Assembly: GCA_030524035.1 (NCBI GenBank)
Contig: JAUNHG010000001.1
Location: 239,516 to 279,239, forward strand
Direction of reading: 5' to 3'
DNA: 39,724 nucleotides
From: Kocuria sp.
Lineage (GTDB): Bacteria; Actinomycetota; Actinomycetes; Actinomycetales; Micrococcaceae
Each line of letters starts with the position of its first letter. Positions within the stretch are counted from its first letter, which is position 1. The position numbers and the translations under genes were made by a program. The notes beneath the pieces were generated by a model that saw nothing but the letters and a program-made list of their open reading frames with translations, did not search any database and was not told where the DNA came from. Positions 7,071 to 18,800 of this stretch are shown in pieces.

Positions 7071-9554
7071 TCACATGAGGTGCCGGTGGCGTGTGCGGCT
7101 GATCCGGAGCGTAAACACGGCGATCGTGAAAATAATGACCAGGAAAATCGCACTGGAATACACGGCAACCCACCGCCAGGGGACCGCGATGGTGTACCCG
7201 TGGCCGAGCATTGACCACCCCCACGCATTGGCACCGATGGCAGTAGCTGTACCAATGATCAAAGGCACCACCACCACATACCCCAGGGTGATGCCCAGTG
7301 TTTTTCCAAGAATCCCAGGGCCGAGCCCAAGGGCCGTCAGGGATGCGCCATATGGCTGTAACCGGGAACTTAAAACACGGGCTACGGCGACCACAGCCAC
7401 AAGAAGTGTTGTGCCCAGCGCGCCCGCAAGAAAAGTTACTTCTTGGCTGGGTCCGCTGAATTCTGGTGTTTTGTAAGTATCGATCCATTGTGCATCAAAA
7501 CCGAGAGCGTCCGGTGCGCGCGATGCTGCATCGTTCTGATCCTGGCTAGCACCGGTGTAAATGTGGTACGGAGGAAGACTCATGGCGCCGAGATTTTCCA
7601 CGGCATCCAAGGAAATAAATCCCAGCCTGGATTCGCCGTACTCCCTGGGCATAGATGCTATATAGGCCACAGGTTCTTCAACGCTTTTTGTTGACCCATC
7701 ATTTGTTTCGATTTCTAGTGTAACTTTTTCTTGGTCTTTATAGAGATCATCGCCTGATAACAGTCCGTTGTTGGCCCAAACTTGTGACTCGGGTGCTGTG
7801 AGTGGTCTGCCGATTAAGCGTTCAACATCCTCTGGGGATTCCACCGCCAGGGCGACCCCGTTCCCGCTTTCCGTGGAAACACTCGATACATGCGCACCTA
7901 CGGGATCGGTTAATCCTGTGTATTCGGAAAATTCATTAAGAACATCCGGTGGGGTGCCACCAAAGTTGACGTTATTCTCCCCCAGAGCGACTGATCCTTG
8001 GGGAACAGTTCCGATTTCTTTAAGGGAGCCGTAAAAAGACGTGGTGGTTAATGCGATTCCCAGGCTCAGGGGTATGATCACCGCCAAAGCGCTCAGTAGA
8101 GCTACCGCCCCGCTCAGCAGGCGCTGGGAGCGCATCCGACGCCAGGGGAGTATTAGGGTGAGGTGCCGGGGCTCCCAACCTAATGCCCAGGTCACGACCA
8201 TGGAGAGCAGAAAAGCTGCAACGACTGCTAAAACAACAATGGAGCGCGTCATGTGGTCATAGCTGTCCCCCACTGTGGTGATTCCCCGCAGTGCCCAGAA
8301 TGTTCCCGCCGTGCTGCCCACAACGATCAAGACTCCTAGGGTTTTCCTGCCCAAAGGAGTATCAAGCCAGGTCAAAACCCTTTTGAGGTACGGGAGCATG
8401 AGCTGCCAGAGGGTGATGAGGCACGGAACGGCGCTGCTTAAGAAAAATGTGACCAGCGCAAAGAAGACTGGAAAAAATGCCGGACTCAGGGCGTGCCCTA
8501 CGATTTTTTCAAGTGGTGGGCGTGCAGCCAGGGAGAGGCCATACCCGATAACTGTGCCGGATAACACTGCCAGCCCCAGCAGCAGCAGCCGATAACACGT
8601 GACCATGAATGTGGTGGTGGTATCGCTAATGCCAACCAGGGATAACTGGTGTGTGATGCGCCGAGCCACATCGCGGTTGGGTAGTACCGCTATGACTCCC
8701 ATGATGAATGTGACCACGCAGACTGGCAGGATCCCCCATAAAGCGGGGGTGTTGAAGAACCAGTCCCAGGGTGGGCGGGATGATTCGTCCCGTTCCGTGG
8801 CGGATTGTTGCAGGCTGGAGCGCGCTGCATCCTGGTCCAGGTTCTGTGTTTGGGCCACCACGGTGGCTAGCTCCGGAACGGCATCGGCCAACCCCGGACC
8901 GTCCCATCGAATTTCGGTTTGCACATCCGGCGTTGCGTATCGGTTTCCCTGGGATTTAAGGTCCGAATAGATGCGGTCGATGCCACCTGGTGCGATCAAC
9001 ATGCTGGTTTGGGATGGGATGTAGATGACATCAACCACACCCACCACGGTGACTGGGGTGTGGCCGTAGAACGACGTTTTTGATCCCAGTCCCAGCCCGA
9101 GCGTGGAGTCATCCGTTACGGCAACTTCCTCCGGGGAGGATGGCCAGCGCCCCTCCACTAAACGGTAGGCCTCCGGGTGGAAGTCATGTGTCCAGTCAGC
9201 TTCCGAAAGGTGCACGGTGGGGGCATGATCGTCTGTGCCCTCCAGGGAGATTTTTGATGCGGAAGAGGTTGTGCGGATCTTTGTTGCGCCTAATGACTCC
9301 AAAGAGTGGGTCATGTCCGCGGCGATGTCGCATTCCGATGGTGCGCATTGGTCGCCGGGAGCGCTGACCATATACATAGCATCGCCCAGGTTGGCTTCAG
9401 TCTGTTGCGTGGGTGTGAGACGAGTGGCTGATGTGACCAGGAAGAGCACGGTCAAGATGGCGACTAGGAGCACGAGTGCGACGATCCCGCCCCAGTGGCG
9501 TCGGTTTCTGAGCAGCGCCGTGAGGATCAATAATGAGGAGCGGGTGAGCTTCAT
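7071..9554 (-). CDS. ABC transporter permease, FtsX/MacB-like (exporter type)
   Basis: 827 aa. A short cytoplasmic start (MKLTRSSLLILTALLRNRR) leads into a membrane helix (GGIVALVLLVAILTVLFL) and a large extracytoplasmic MacB-like domain. Helices follow near ALWGILPVCVVTFIMGVIAV and later FLLSMVVTWALGW and ALLSALAVIIPLSLGIAL. A second external domain precedes the last three helices (EVTFLAGALGTTLLVAVVAV, GKTLGITLGYVVVVPLIIG, IFLVIIFTIAVF). This is the duplicated FtsX architecture with about ten helices that pairs with a LolD-like ATPase, here the gene immediately upstream overlapping by 4 bp (ATGA). Such systems export peptides, lipids or antimicrobials, or act as mechanotransmission complexes. 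No histidine kinase, peptide gene or periplasmic adaptor is adjacent, so the substrate is open. Confidence 0.85.
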   Translation of the reverse strand: MKLTRSSLLILTALLRNRRHWGGIVALVLLVAILTVLFLVTSATRLTPTQQTEANLGDAMYMVSAPGDQCAPSECDIAADMTHSLESLGATKIRTTSSASKISLEGTDDHAPTVHLSEADWTHDFHPEAYRLVEGRWPSSPEEVAVTDDSTLGLGLGSKTSFYGHTPVTVVGVVDVIYIPSQTSMLIAPGGIDRIYSDLKSQGNRYATPDVQTEIRWDGPGLADAVPELATVVAQTQNLDQDAARSSLQQSATERDESSRPPWDWFFNTPALWGILPVCVVTFIMGVIAVLPNRDVARRITHQLSLVGISDTTTTFMVTCYRLLLLGLAVLSGTVIGYGLSLAARPPLEKIVGHALSPAFFPVFFALVTFFLSSAVPCLITLWQLMLPYLKRVLTWLDTPLGRKTLGVLIVVGSTAGTFWALRGITTVGDSYDHMTRSIVVLAVVAAFLLSMVVTWALGWEPRHLTLILPWRRMRSQRLLSGAVALLSALAVIIPLSLGIALTTTSFYGSLKEIGTVPQGSVALGENNVNFGGTPPDVLNEFSEYTGLTDPVGAHVSSVSTESGNGVALAVESPEDVERLIGRPLTAPESQVWANNGLLSGDDLYKDQEKVTLEIETNDGSTKSVEEPVAYIASMPREYGESRLGFISLDAVENLGAMSLPPYHIYTGASQDQNDAASRAPDALGFDAQWIDTYKTPEFSGPSQEVTFLAGALGTTLLVAVVAVARVLSSRLQPYGASLTALGLGPGILGKTLGITLGYVVVVPLIIGTATAIGANAWGWSMLGHGYTIAVPWRWVAVYSSAIFLVIIFTIAVFTLRISRTRHRHLM

Positions 9555-10237
9555 GCGTGAGGGTTCCGGAGGTCGTGAGCTAACCGCCCGTCCACGAGGT
9601 GGAGGACGTTATGGGCACATTCGTGAACACTGGGATCGTGTGTGGCCACAAGCACGGTGGCGCCATCTAATGCGAGTTCTTGAAGCGCGGAAAAAACTTC
9701 CTGTGTGTTATGTGAATCTAATGATCCCGTGGGTTCGTCGGTGAGGAGAACTTTCTTTCCCCCGGCAATAGCCCGTGATATTCCCACACGCTGGACTTGA
9801 CCGCCAGACATTTCGTGAGGAAATCGTTTTTTGAGCGCCCCCACCCCCAAGCGTTCCAGGGATTCGATGGCGATTTCCGTGGCTTCAGAATGACGGATAC
9901 CACGCGCTAACAGGGGGAGCATGACGTTTTCCAGGGCGTTGAACTCTTGGATCAGGTTGTTGTCCTGAAAAACGACCCCAATGTTCTCCCGGCGGAAAGA
10001 AATTCTGGCGCTTGCGGACATGGAGTTCACGGATTTTTCCAGGACAACAACCTCACCGGAGTCAGGGGTATCCAGCCCGGCACACACATTCAACACCGTA
10101 CTTTTCCCGGAACCACTGGGACCCATTAAGGCAACCATGGTTCCGGGGTCAATCTGTAAGGAAAGCTTTTCAAGGGCGGTGACGTGATCACCACCAGTGT
10201 GGTAAAACCTGGTGACCTCGTGGAGCCGAATAGACAT
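9551..10237 (-). CDS. ABC transporter ATP-binding protein, LolD/MacB-like
   Basis: 228 aa from the ATG at 10237, preceded by AAGGG at good spacing. An upstream in-frame ATG at 10264 would lie inside the operator palindrome and has no ribosome-binding site. Walker A is GPSGSGKST (Lys45), the Q-loop is in VVFQDNN, the signature is MSGGQVQRV (Met for the usual Leu), Walker B is KVLLTDEPTGSLDS and the H-loop is in VLVATHDPSV. The TDEPTG and VFQDNNLI features belong to the LolD/FtsE/MacB subgroup that drives FtsX-type permeases. The stop overlaps the permease start (ATGA), so translation is probably coupled and the two form one exporter. Confidence 0.93.
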   Translation of the reverse strand: MSIRLHEVTRFYHTGGDHVTALEKLSLQIDPGTMVALMGPSGSGKSTVLNVCAGLDTPDSGEVVVLEKSVNSMSASARISFRRENIGVVFQDNNLIQEFNALENVMLPLLARGIRHSEATEIAIESLERLGVGALKKRFPHEMSGGQVQRVGISRAIAGGKKVLLTDEPTGSLDSHNTQEVFSALQELALDGATVLVATHDPSVHECAHNVLHLVDGRLAHDLRNPHA

Positions 10238-10249
10238 ACAACCCTTATT

Positions 10250-10309
10250 CTCTTGACGTGACATGAGTCACTTTCGACGAGAAAAAGTTAGCGATGCCGT
10301 TCTACCTTG

Positions 10310-10316
<7 letters not shown>
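10250..10316 (-). promoter_or_regulatory. Promoter and operator region of the ABC exporter operon
   Basis: On the minus strand a perfect -35 TTGACA (10308-10313) is followed after 17 bp by TAACTT (10285-10290). Just downstream of the inferred start point is a palindrome CGTGA-N6-TCACT (10257-10272), whose GTGA-N6-TCAC core matches CRP/GlxR-type sites. An outer inverted repeat CTCTTGAC (10250-10257) / GTCAAGAG (10309-10316) brackets the whole region. The -35 overlaps the end of the MBL-fold gene. Site downstream of the start point would favour repression. Confidence 0.6.
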
Positions 10317-12935
<2,619 letters not shown>

Positions 12936-12943
12936 GAACGTTT

Positions 12944-12952
12944 TTTATCTCA
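12944..12952 (-). promoter_or_regulatory. Extended -10 promoter of the NUDIX-tgt-MBL operon (leaderless)
   Basis: TGA-GATAAA on the minus strand forms an extended -10 ending 8 nt before the ATG at 12935. The A-rich spacer has no Shine-Dalgarno, so the transcript should begin at or next to the start codon. Confidence 0.55.
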
Positions 12953-12993
12953 TGAAGCGGTGATGTGGGCAATTATGCACCGGGGTTCAGCGA

Positions 12994-14208
12994 TCAGCGC
13001 ACAGGCGAGGGCTCCAAGCGGGCGGCTGCTTCCAGCACAGTCCACGCCTGAATCTGGTTGCCCAGCTCCACAGTGCGCCCCGCAGGTTGTGCAGTGTCCG
13101 CGCTTTCCAAGGGGTCCGGGGAGAAAATCGCCACCGTCCGTGCCGGGTCGGGCTGGGCATCTGGATCATTAAAGTCCTGTTCAGGATCAAAGGCGCGCTT
13201 GCCATCCCACAGCGCATCCGCCGTATCCAATACCAGTCGACGAGCGGTCCGGCGGGTATCAGCATCCAGGACGTCGGCTTCAGCGGCTTCCGCCAAATAA
13301 CGCACCAAAATGCCCGTGAAAAGCCCACCGTCACCGGAACCGTGGGTCTTCAGCACACGGCGGTGCCCTGCCTCCCGCCCAAATTCAGCATCGGCACCTG
13401 CCACAATCTGCGCGGCGAAATCCGACCACTGCTGTGCATCATTGCTGGTGGAATTTTGGGCTAGTTCCACCGCCGCACCCAAGGCCGGCCCTGAATTGTA
13501 GGTATAAACGGAGGAGTCCAGACGAATGCCTTGGGTGCCATCGTCCTGGGTCACAATGTTGATGCCATCTTGAAATACTTTTTTATCGGCATCCCATAAA
13601 TGTTTCTGTAGCCACACCAATAAAGCGGCGCTTTCCCGCAATGCGTGAGTTCGAACTGCAATCAAAGCTGCGGGACCAGTGGTGGCCGTGTTTTTGTATG
13701 TGCGTTTGCGCGTCCAAAACATCCCACCCCCCACATCCGTGGTGTGGGCACGGCGGAGGTCTTTCAGCAGGGCGGAACCAGCTTTGACGAGGGAACGAGT
13801 GTGGCCGCCAGAGTCTTCTTCCAGGTGACGGAAACGCCCCAGCGCCAGCATGAGCCAGGCCATATCGTCATAAAAATTATTCAACGTTACGTGTCCGCCG
13901 CTGCGTACGGTCATGGCGCGCACCAGTTGATGCGCACGTTCCCGGGTGGAGGTGGAGTCTTGCCCCATGGCGGCTTCCCGCCGGGCAGCATCCACCAGCG
14001 CATCTAGTAAATGCGCTTGCCACCAGTAATGCCACGTGGTGGAAAATTGGCTGGGGTGCGGGAAAGCGACGGCACCCATCCACGTGCCAGGAATTCCCCA
14101 CAAGCGTTGACCAAAAAGAGATTGAACAGAGCGTGCAGCCAATGCGGCACGCTCCTGGCGGTCCGTTATGGGTTCCGTTCCCAAGGTGGGGGCGGCATCG
14201 GGACTCAT
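12994..14208 (-). CDS. GH76-like alpha-1,6-mannanase family protein, no signal peptide
   Basis: 404 aa from the ATG at 14208, which has AAGGAG just upstream; the open frame extends further but without family similarity. GH76 features are NNFYDDMAWLML, with the Asp114-Asp115 pair matching the catalytic aspartates of the YDD motif, TWHYWWQAHLLDALVDA, GGMFWTRKRTYKNT, YTYNSGPALGAAVEL and FTGILVRYLAEAA. These repeat helix pairs as expected for an (alpha/alpha)6 barrel. GH76 enzymes cut alpha-1,6-mannan, usually outside the cell, but the N-terminus here is hydrophilic (MSPDAAPTLGTEPITD) with no signal. It may act on internal lipomannan-type intermediates or have another sugar substrate. It is a single gene flanked by short gaps from the NUDIX operon and the pseudouridine synthase. 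Confidence 0.82.
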   Translation of the reverse strand: MSPDAAPTLGTEPITDRQERAALAARSVQSLFGQRLWGIPGTWMGAVAFPHPSQFSTTWHYWWQAHLLDALVDAARREAAMGQDSTSTRERAHQLVRAMTVRSGGHVTLNNFYDDMAWLMLALGRFRHLEEDSGGHTRSLVKAGSALLKDLRRAHTTDVGGGMFWTRKRTYKNTATTGPAALIAVRTHALRESAALLVWLQKHLWDADKKVFQDGINIVTQDDGTQGIRLDSSVYTYNSGPALGAAVELAQNSTSNDAQQWSDFAAQIVAGADAEFGREAGHRRVLKTHGSGDGGLFTGILVRYLAEAAEADVLDADTRRTARRLVLDTADALWDGKRAFDPEQDFNDPDAQPDPARTVAIFSPDPLESADTAQPAGRTVELGNQIQAWTVLEAAARLEPSPVR

Positions 14209-14264
14209 GGGGCTCCTTGTCACAAGGTAAGGCTGGGTGTGCCAGCGGATATGGGGGCGGCGCG

Positions 14265-15206
14265 CTACAGCGTAGCCAAAGTGCGCGTACTGGTGAATGT
14301 GATGACTTGCCGAGAAACGGGGTGGTGCACAGTCAGTGAACGTGCCACAAGTTGCAGGGGGTGGCGTACGGTGTCGTCTGACTCTGTACCTAATGTTACT
14401 ACTGGGTAGAGGGGGTCCCAACGGATTGGCATGCCCATAGCATTCAGATGCACCCTCAGCTGGTGGGTTTGCCCGGTCAGGGGGCGTAAATTCAGTGCGG
14501 CCCACGTGCCGTCACTGTCCGTCCACGGCCTGGTCAGTGGTGCTATATGAGTCACGGCGTTAATAGGGCCTTCTACTTCACGTGATTGCAAGTTCCCCGG
14601 AAGTTTTTCGATCCGGGTTTTGCGCACGGTGGGCAGACAATCCCAGGAATTATTTCCGTGAGGGAATAGCTGCACCACAGCTTCGTAGACTTTGCGCGTC
14701 TGCCTGTCCTGGAATTGGCGCTGCATGCGTCCACGGAGCTCAGGCTTTCGGGTGAACATCAGCACCCCTGCGGTCAGGCGGTCCAACCGATGAGCCGGGG
14801 CAAGCTGCGGTTCCTGCCGCGTGTAACGCAGCAGAGCCAACGCGCTGTGCCGAACGTATGCGCCGCGTGGGGTGGTGGGCAGACCATGGGGTTTATCCAC
14901 CACCAACACATCATCATCTTCATAAAGCACTGGAAGGTCGCGCGGAACTTCCGGCTCCTGCCGTAGAGGCCGGTGATACCACACGGCACGGTCCGCGCAG
15001 GGATCAGTAAGTTGGACCGCAAAACCGGCGTCGTCAACCATGCCACCAGCTGCGAACAACTCCGCTACTTCGCGGGCGGAGGCGGCAAATCTGGTCATCA
15101 GGTAGTCGCCGATTTTCTGGGTATTGTCCGGTAATTTCACCCGGACAGCGTCCACCCCGTAGCGCTGCGGTAACGGAGAAGCGGGGCGTGGACGGCGGCG
15201 TGACAC
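14265..15206 (-). CDS. RluA-family pseudouridine synthase
   Basis: 313 aa, GTG start at 15206. Core motifs are LYEDDDVLVVDKPHGLPT, then HRLDRLTAGVLMFTR, in which the Asp of HRLDR is the catalytic aspartate, then FQDRQTRKVYEAVV and LRPLTGQTHQLRVHLNAMGMPI with LYP. It isomerises specific uridines in rRNA or tRNA. The N-terminal ~80 residues are only weakly S4-like, and the subfamily (RluA, RluC or RluD) cannot be assigned from sequence alone. It is divergent from idi with 92 bp between the starts. A GAAAAT lies 6 nt before the GTG, so the gene may be leaderless. Confidence 0.9.
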   Translation of the reverse strand: MSRRRPRPASPLPQRYGVDAVRVKLPDNTQKIGDYLMTRFAASAREVAELFAAGGMVDDAGFAVQLTDPCADRAVWYHRPLRQEPEVPRDLPVLYEDDDVLVVDKPHGLPTTPRGAYVRHSALALLRYTRQEPQLAPAHRLDRLTAGVLMFTRKPELRGRMQRQFQDRQTRKVYEAVVQLFPHGNNSWDCLPTVRKTRIEKLPGNLQSREVEGPINAVTHIAPLTRPWTDSDGTWAALNLRPLTGQTHQLRVHLNAMGMPIRWDPLYPVVTLGTESDDTVRHPLQLVARSLTVHHPVSRQVITFTSTRTLATL

Positions 15207-15298
15207 CTGACGATTTTCTCACCCCAAGCGATCCAAACCCGCACTTAAAGCTACTCTGAGTTCGGGGCTCAGAGAGTCCCCGAGATCTGGAGGACACT

Positions 15299-15853
15299 GT
15301 GGCAGAACATGACAACACCACCGAGCACGTGGTGTTGCTCGACGACCAGCATCGGCCCATCGGCACAGCGCCCAAAGCCACAGTTCACACCACCCATACC
15401 CCACTGCATTTGGCTTTTTCCTGTTGGGTCCTCAACACCGAAGGTCAATTGCTGCTGACTCGCCGCGCGCTCAGCAAAAAGACGTGGCCGGGTGTGTGGA
15501 CTAATTCATTCTGTGGCCACCCTGCACCCCACGAGGACATGGGGGAGGCCATCGCCCGGCGCGGGAGGCAGGAACTCGGCTTGCAACTGACGGAGCTCAC
15601 GGAAGTGTTACCCACGTTTTCTTACCGTGCCGTTGATGCATCAGGCGTCGTGGAACACGAATTTTGTCCTGTATGGACGGCCCGGACAGAATCATCTGTC
15701 ACCCCACAACCGTTTGAAATTGCGGAGTTGGGATGGGTGGATCCTTCAGACCTCTACACCGCAGCCCAAGGGTTACCGCAAGTATTTAGCCCATGGTTAG
15801 TGCAGGAAATCCAGAATCCAGCACTCCGGGTTGCTTTGGGCATCACGGTATAA
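15299..15853 (+). CDS. idi: Isopentenyl-diphosphate delta-isomerase, type I
   Basis: 184 aa, GTG start with GGAGG five bases upstream. This NUDIX-fold enzyme interconverts isopentenyl and dimethylallyl diphosphate for isoprenoid synthesis (menaquinone, decaprenyl phosphate, carotenoids). Catalytic Cys72 is in TNSFCGHP, the metal ligands include His74, and the second active-site element EHEFCPV (Glu119 and Glu121) aligns with Glu114 and Glu116 of the E. coli enzyme. RRGRQELGL is the degenerate NUDIX helix. Length is normal for the type I enzyme. It is monocistronic, divergent from the pseudouridine synthase and convergent with lhr. The 5' leader contains overlapping complementary segments (CTGAG/CTCAG and CGGGG/CCCCG near 15253-15283), which could form alternative small hairpins. 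Confidence 0.95.
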   Translation: MAEHDNTTEHVVLLDDQHRPIGTAPKATVHTTHTPLHLAFSCWVLNTEGQLLLTRRALSKKTWPGVWTNSFCGHPAPHEDMGEAIARRGRQELGLQLTELTEVLPTFSYRAVDASGVVEHEFCPVWTARTESSVTPQPFEIAELGWVDPSDLYTAAQGLPQVFSPWLVQEIQNPALRVALGITV

Positions 15854-15888
15854 AAAATGCGATGAATGAATCCGCTGTGCTGCTGCGC

Positions 15889-18800
15889 TCACACGCCCCG
15901 GCGTAATCTCAACCCCTTGGGCGTGGTGGAAAACCCCGCAGTCATCAGGGCGTCACGGACTGTGCCTTCTAGGTCACCGGAACCCAACACTGCTCGTCCG
16001 TTGATTTTTTCCATGGTGAACTTTTCAGCCGCTCCGCGTTGCACAAGATCCACTAAGGCTGGTGCGCATAAGCGGATCAGTGCGGGGTCGTCCTGGAACA
16101 CCAGCATGGTGCGTCCCCCACGCTCCACGTAGAGCACTGCAGTCCCATCCACGGAAACCACCACCGCACCGGCTTTACGGCCTGGCCGATGGCGTGCTGT
16201 GTCAGTAGTTTTTACAACAGGTGGCCACGGTAAAGTCGCACCCCACGGATTGGCGGGATCGGTGGCCGCCAACGCCAGGACCACGGGCTGGCACGGAGCG
16301 GTGCGGGCCTGTTCGTCATCGGCAAAGCTGCGCAAACGATCCACTGTGGATGACTGCGCAAACTGTGCAGCCCCCAACCCCTCAATGAAATACCCACGCC
16401 GGGTGTGCCCTGCATCCTCCACAGCCGTCAAGACCCGGTACATGCTGGCGAAACCACCGGGTAAATTTTCGGCTTCCACCGCACCACGGGTCAGCACACC
16501 GTAACGATCCAGCAAAAGCTCCGCCTCGGCGGTGGCTCGTACTGTGGCCTCTAAATCTTGTGGTGTTAACAGCGACCACCGCCCGCCTGACTGCGTGGAG
16601 GTTGAGGCACGCCCAACGGCAGCACGCATACCGGGATGACGTGGACGAAGGCGGGCAGCTCCACGGCGTCCCGCTGAACGGGCGACAGGTGTGCGGGTTT
16701 TCTGTTTATGCGCGCTTTTACCAGAGATCATGGACCGGACTGGGGCAAACGTGTCATTCGTGATCAGCCCCGCCCACACCGCGTCCCATAGGGCAGTTTC
16801 CAGGGCAGACGCAGACACGGCATGGCCACGGTCGGCCAACGCCGTCATCAGCTGGTGACTGAACCGGGCCGCGCCATCAGCCAAGATCTCTAACAGGGCC
16901 GCCTGAATGGTGTCCGTAACCTCAGCGGCGGTGGCTTTGAGCTTCTCCCATGGCGGCAGCGTCAATTCCTGTGATTCAGCCAAATGCAACGCCACCCAGC
17001 CATCATCGCCGCTGAGGGAGCCCGCACCGGACCACAGAACTTCCCCGGAGGCCAGAAGCTCATCCAAGAGATCCGGCGAGTAGTCACTCACTCGGGCACT
17101 CAAAATCAAGGGTTCCAGAGCGGAGGCCGGGAAAGCCATGCCACCTAATTGGTCCACCACGGTCAACACGCCATCTGCGCCGCTGAGCGTGGCCCCCGGG
17201 CCCACGTACTGCCATGGGGGCAAGAAACGGGCGTATACCTCCGGTGGTACGGGCTCCACCTGTTCGCGTAATGCAGCTAGTGAGCGACGTCGAATCCGAT
17301 GCAGTACGTCTTTATCGCACCATTCAATTTCCCGGGTAGCCGCTTCCTGCGACAGCACCTGTGGCGGACGGAACTCCCCCTCCACCACTCGTCGTTCAGT
17401 AGCCAGGTGTTTCAACGCCGCCTGCACCACGGCTGTCCCCAAGCCAATGCTGGCAGCAGCTTCCGCGACGGTGAACGGGCCGTGGGTGCGAGCATAACGC
17501 CCCACCAGGTCGCCGACCGGATCAGCGACGGGCTCGATAAACGCTGTGGGGACCCCATGGGGGATCGGTGCGCCCACGGCGTCACGTAACCGTGCGGCGT
17601 CCTCCACCGCAACGAGCTGTTCCTCCCCAGATAAAAGCACCGTAAAGGCCCGATGCGTCCTGATTAATTCCTGAGCCCAGGACTGCACGTCTTCCACGGA
17701 TGCCTGCACAGAATCGTTAGCGGAATCCGCAGGCTGTAAGCGGGATGCCGCCTGGGGTATGGTCAGCGGTCCCAATAATCGCAGCGCATCCGCTAAACCC
17801 TCCCGCCCTCGTAGGCGACGCCCAGGTGCCAGATACTGTAGCTCAGCCTCCGTGCGTTCAATCACCGTGGCATCCAATAATTCCCGCAGTTGCGCGCGAC
17901 CCAAGAGCTCAGCTAATAGGTCGGTATCCAGAGAAAGAATTGCTGCTTGCCGTTCGGCTAATGGGGAATCACCTTCATAGATGAATTGCCCTACATACCC
18001 AAACAGCATGGTTTTTGCGAAAGCTGATGGGGTTTGCGTGGTGGTTTCGACCACCCGAATGGTGCGCTGAGAAATGTCCCGGTGAATTTCCTGCAAAGCG
18101 GGAAGGTTGTACACGTCCTGTAAACACTCTCGCGCGGCTTCCAGGACTATGGGGAACTGCGGATAACGACGGGCGACATCCAATAACTGGGCTGAACGCT
18201 GCCGCTGCTGCCACAAGGGAGTGCGGCGTCCGGGATCCCGACGGGGCAGCAACAGGGCACGAGCGGCGCATTCCCGGAACCGGGACGCAAATAACGCAGA
18301 AGACCCCACCTGCTCTGTGACAACCTGCTCTAGTTCCTCGGGGTCAAACAGAAAAAGTTCCGCCCCCGGAGGGTCGTCCCCCATGGCAGGAATGCGCAGA
18401 ACGATGCCGTCATCGGCAGCTTGCGCGGCACCATCCAAGCCCCAACGCTGCTTAATACGGGCGGATACGGCTAACGCCCAGGGGGCATGCACCTGCATAC
18501 CAAACGGTGAGTGAAGGACCACTCTCCAATCACCCAGCTCATCCGGGAAACGCTCAATAATGACGGAACGATCGGATGGAACATGACCAACGTTTTCTTT
18601 CATGTCCGCCACGTAGGCCTGGAGGTTTTCCACCGCCCAGGTGTCTAACCCGATATTGCGCAGCCGCTGTTGAACAGCGTTGTTATCAGCCCCGGCTATT
18701 TCCCGCAGAAAAGCCCCCTGTGCTCTGCCGAGCTCCACGGGACGTCCCAGACCATCACCATGCCAGAACGGTAATTTGCCGCTGAGTCCCGGAGCTGGTG

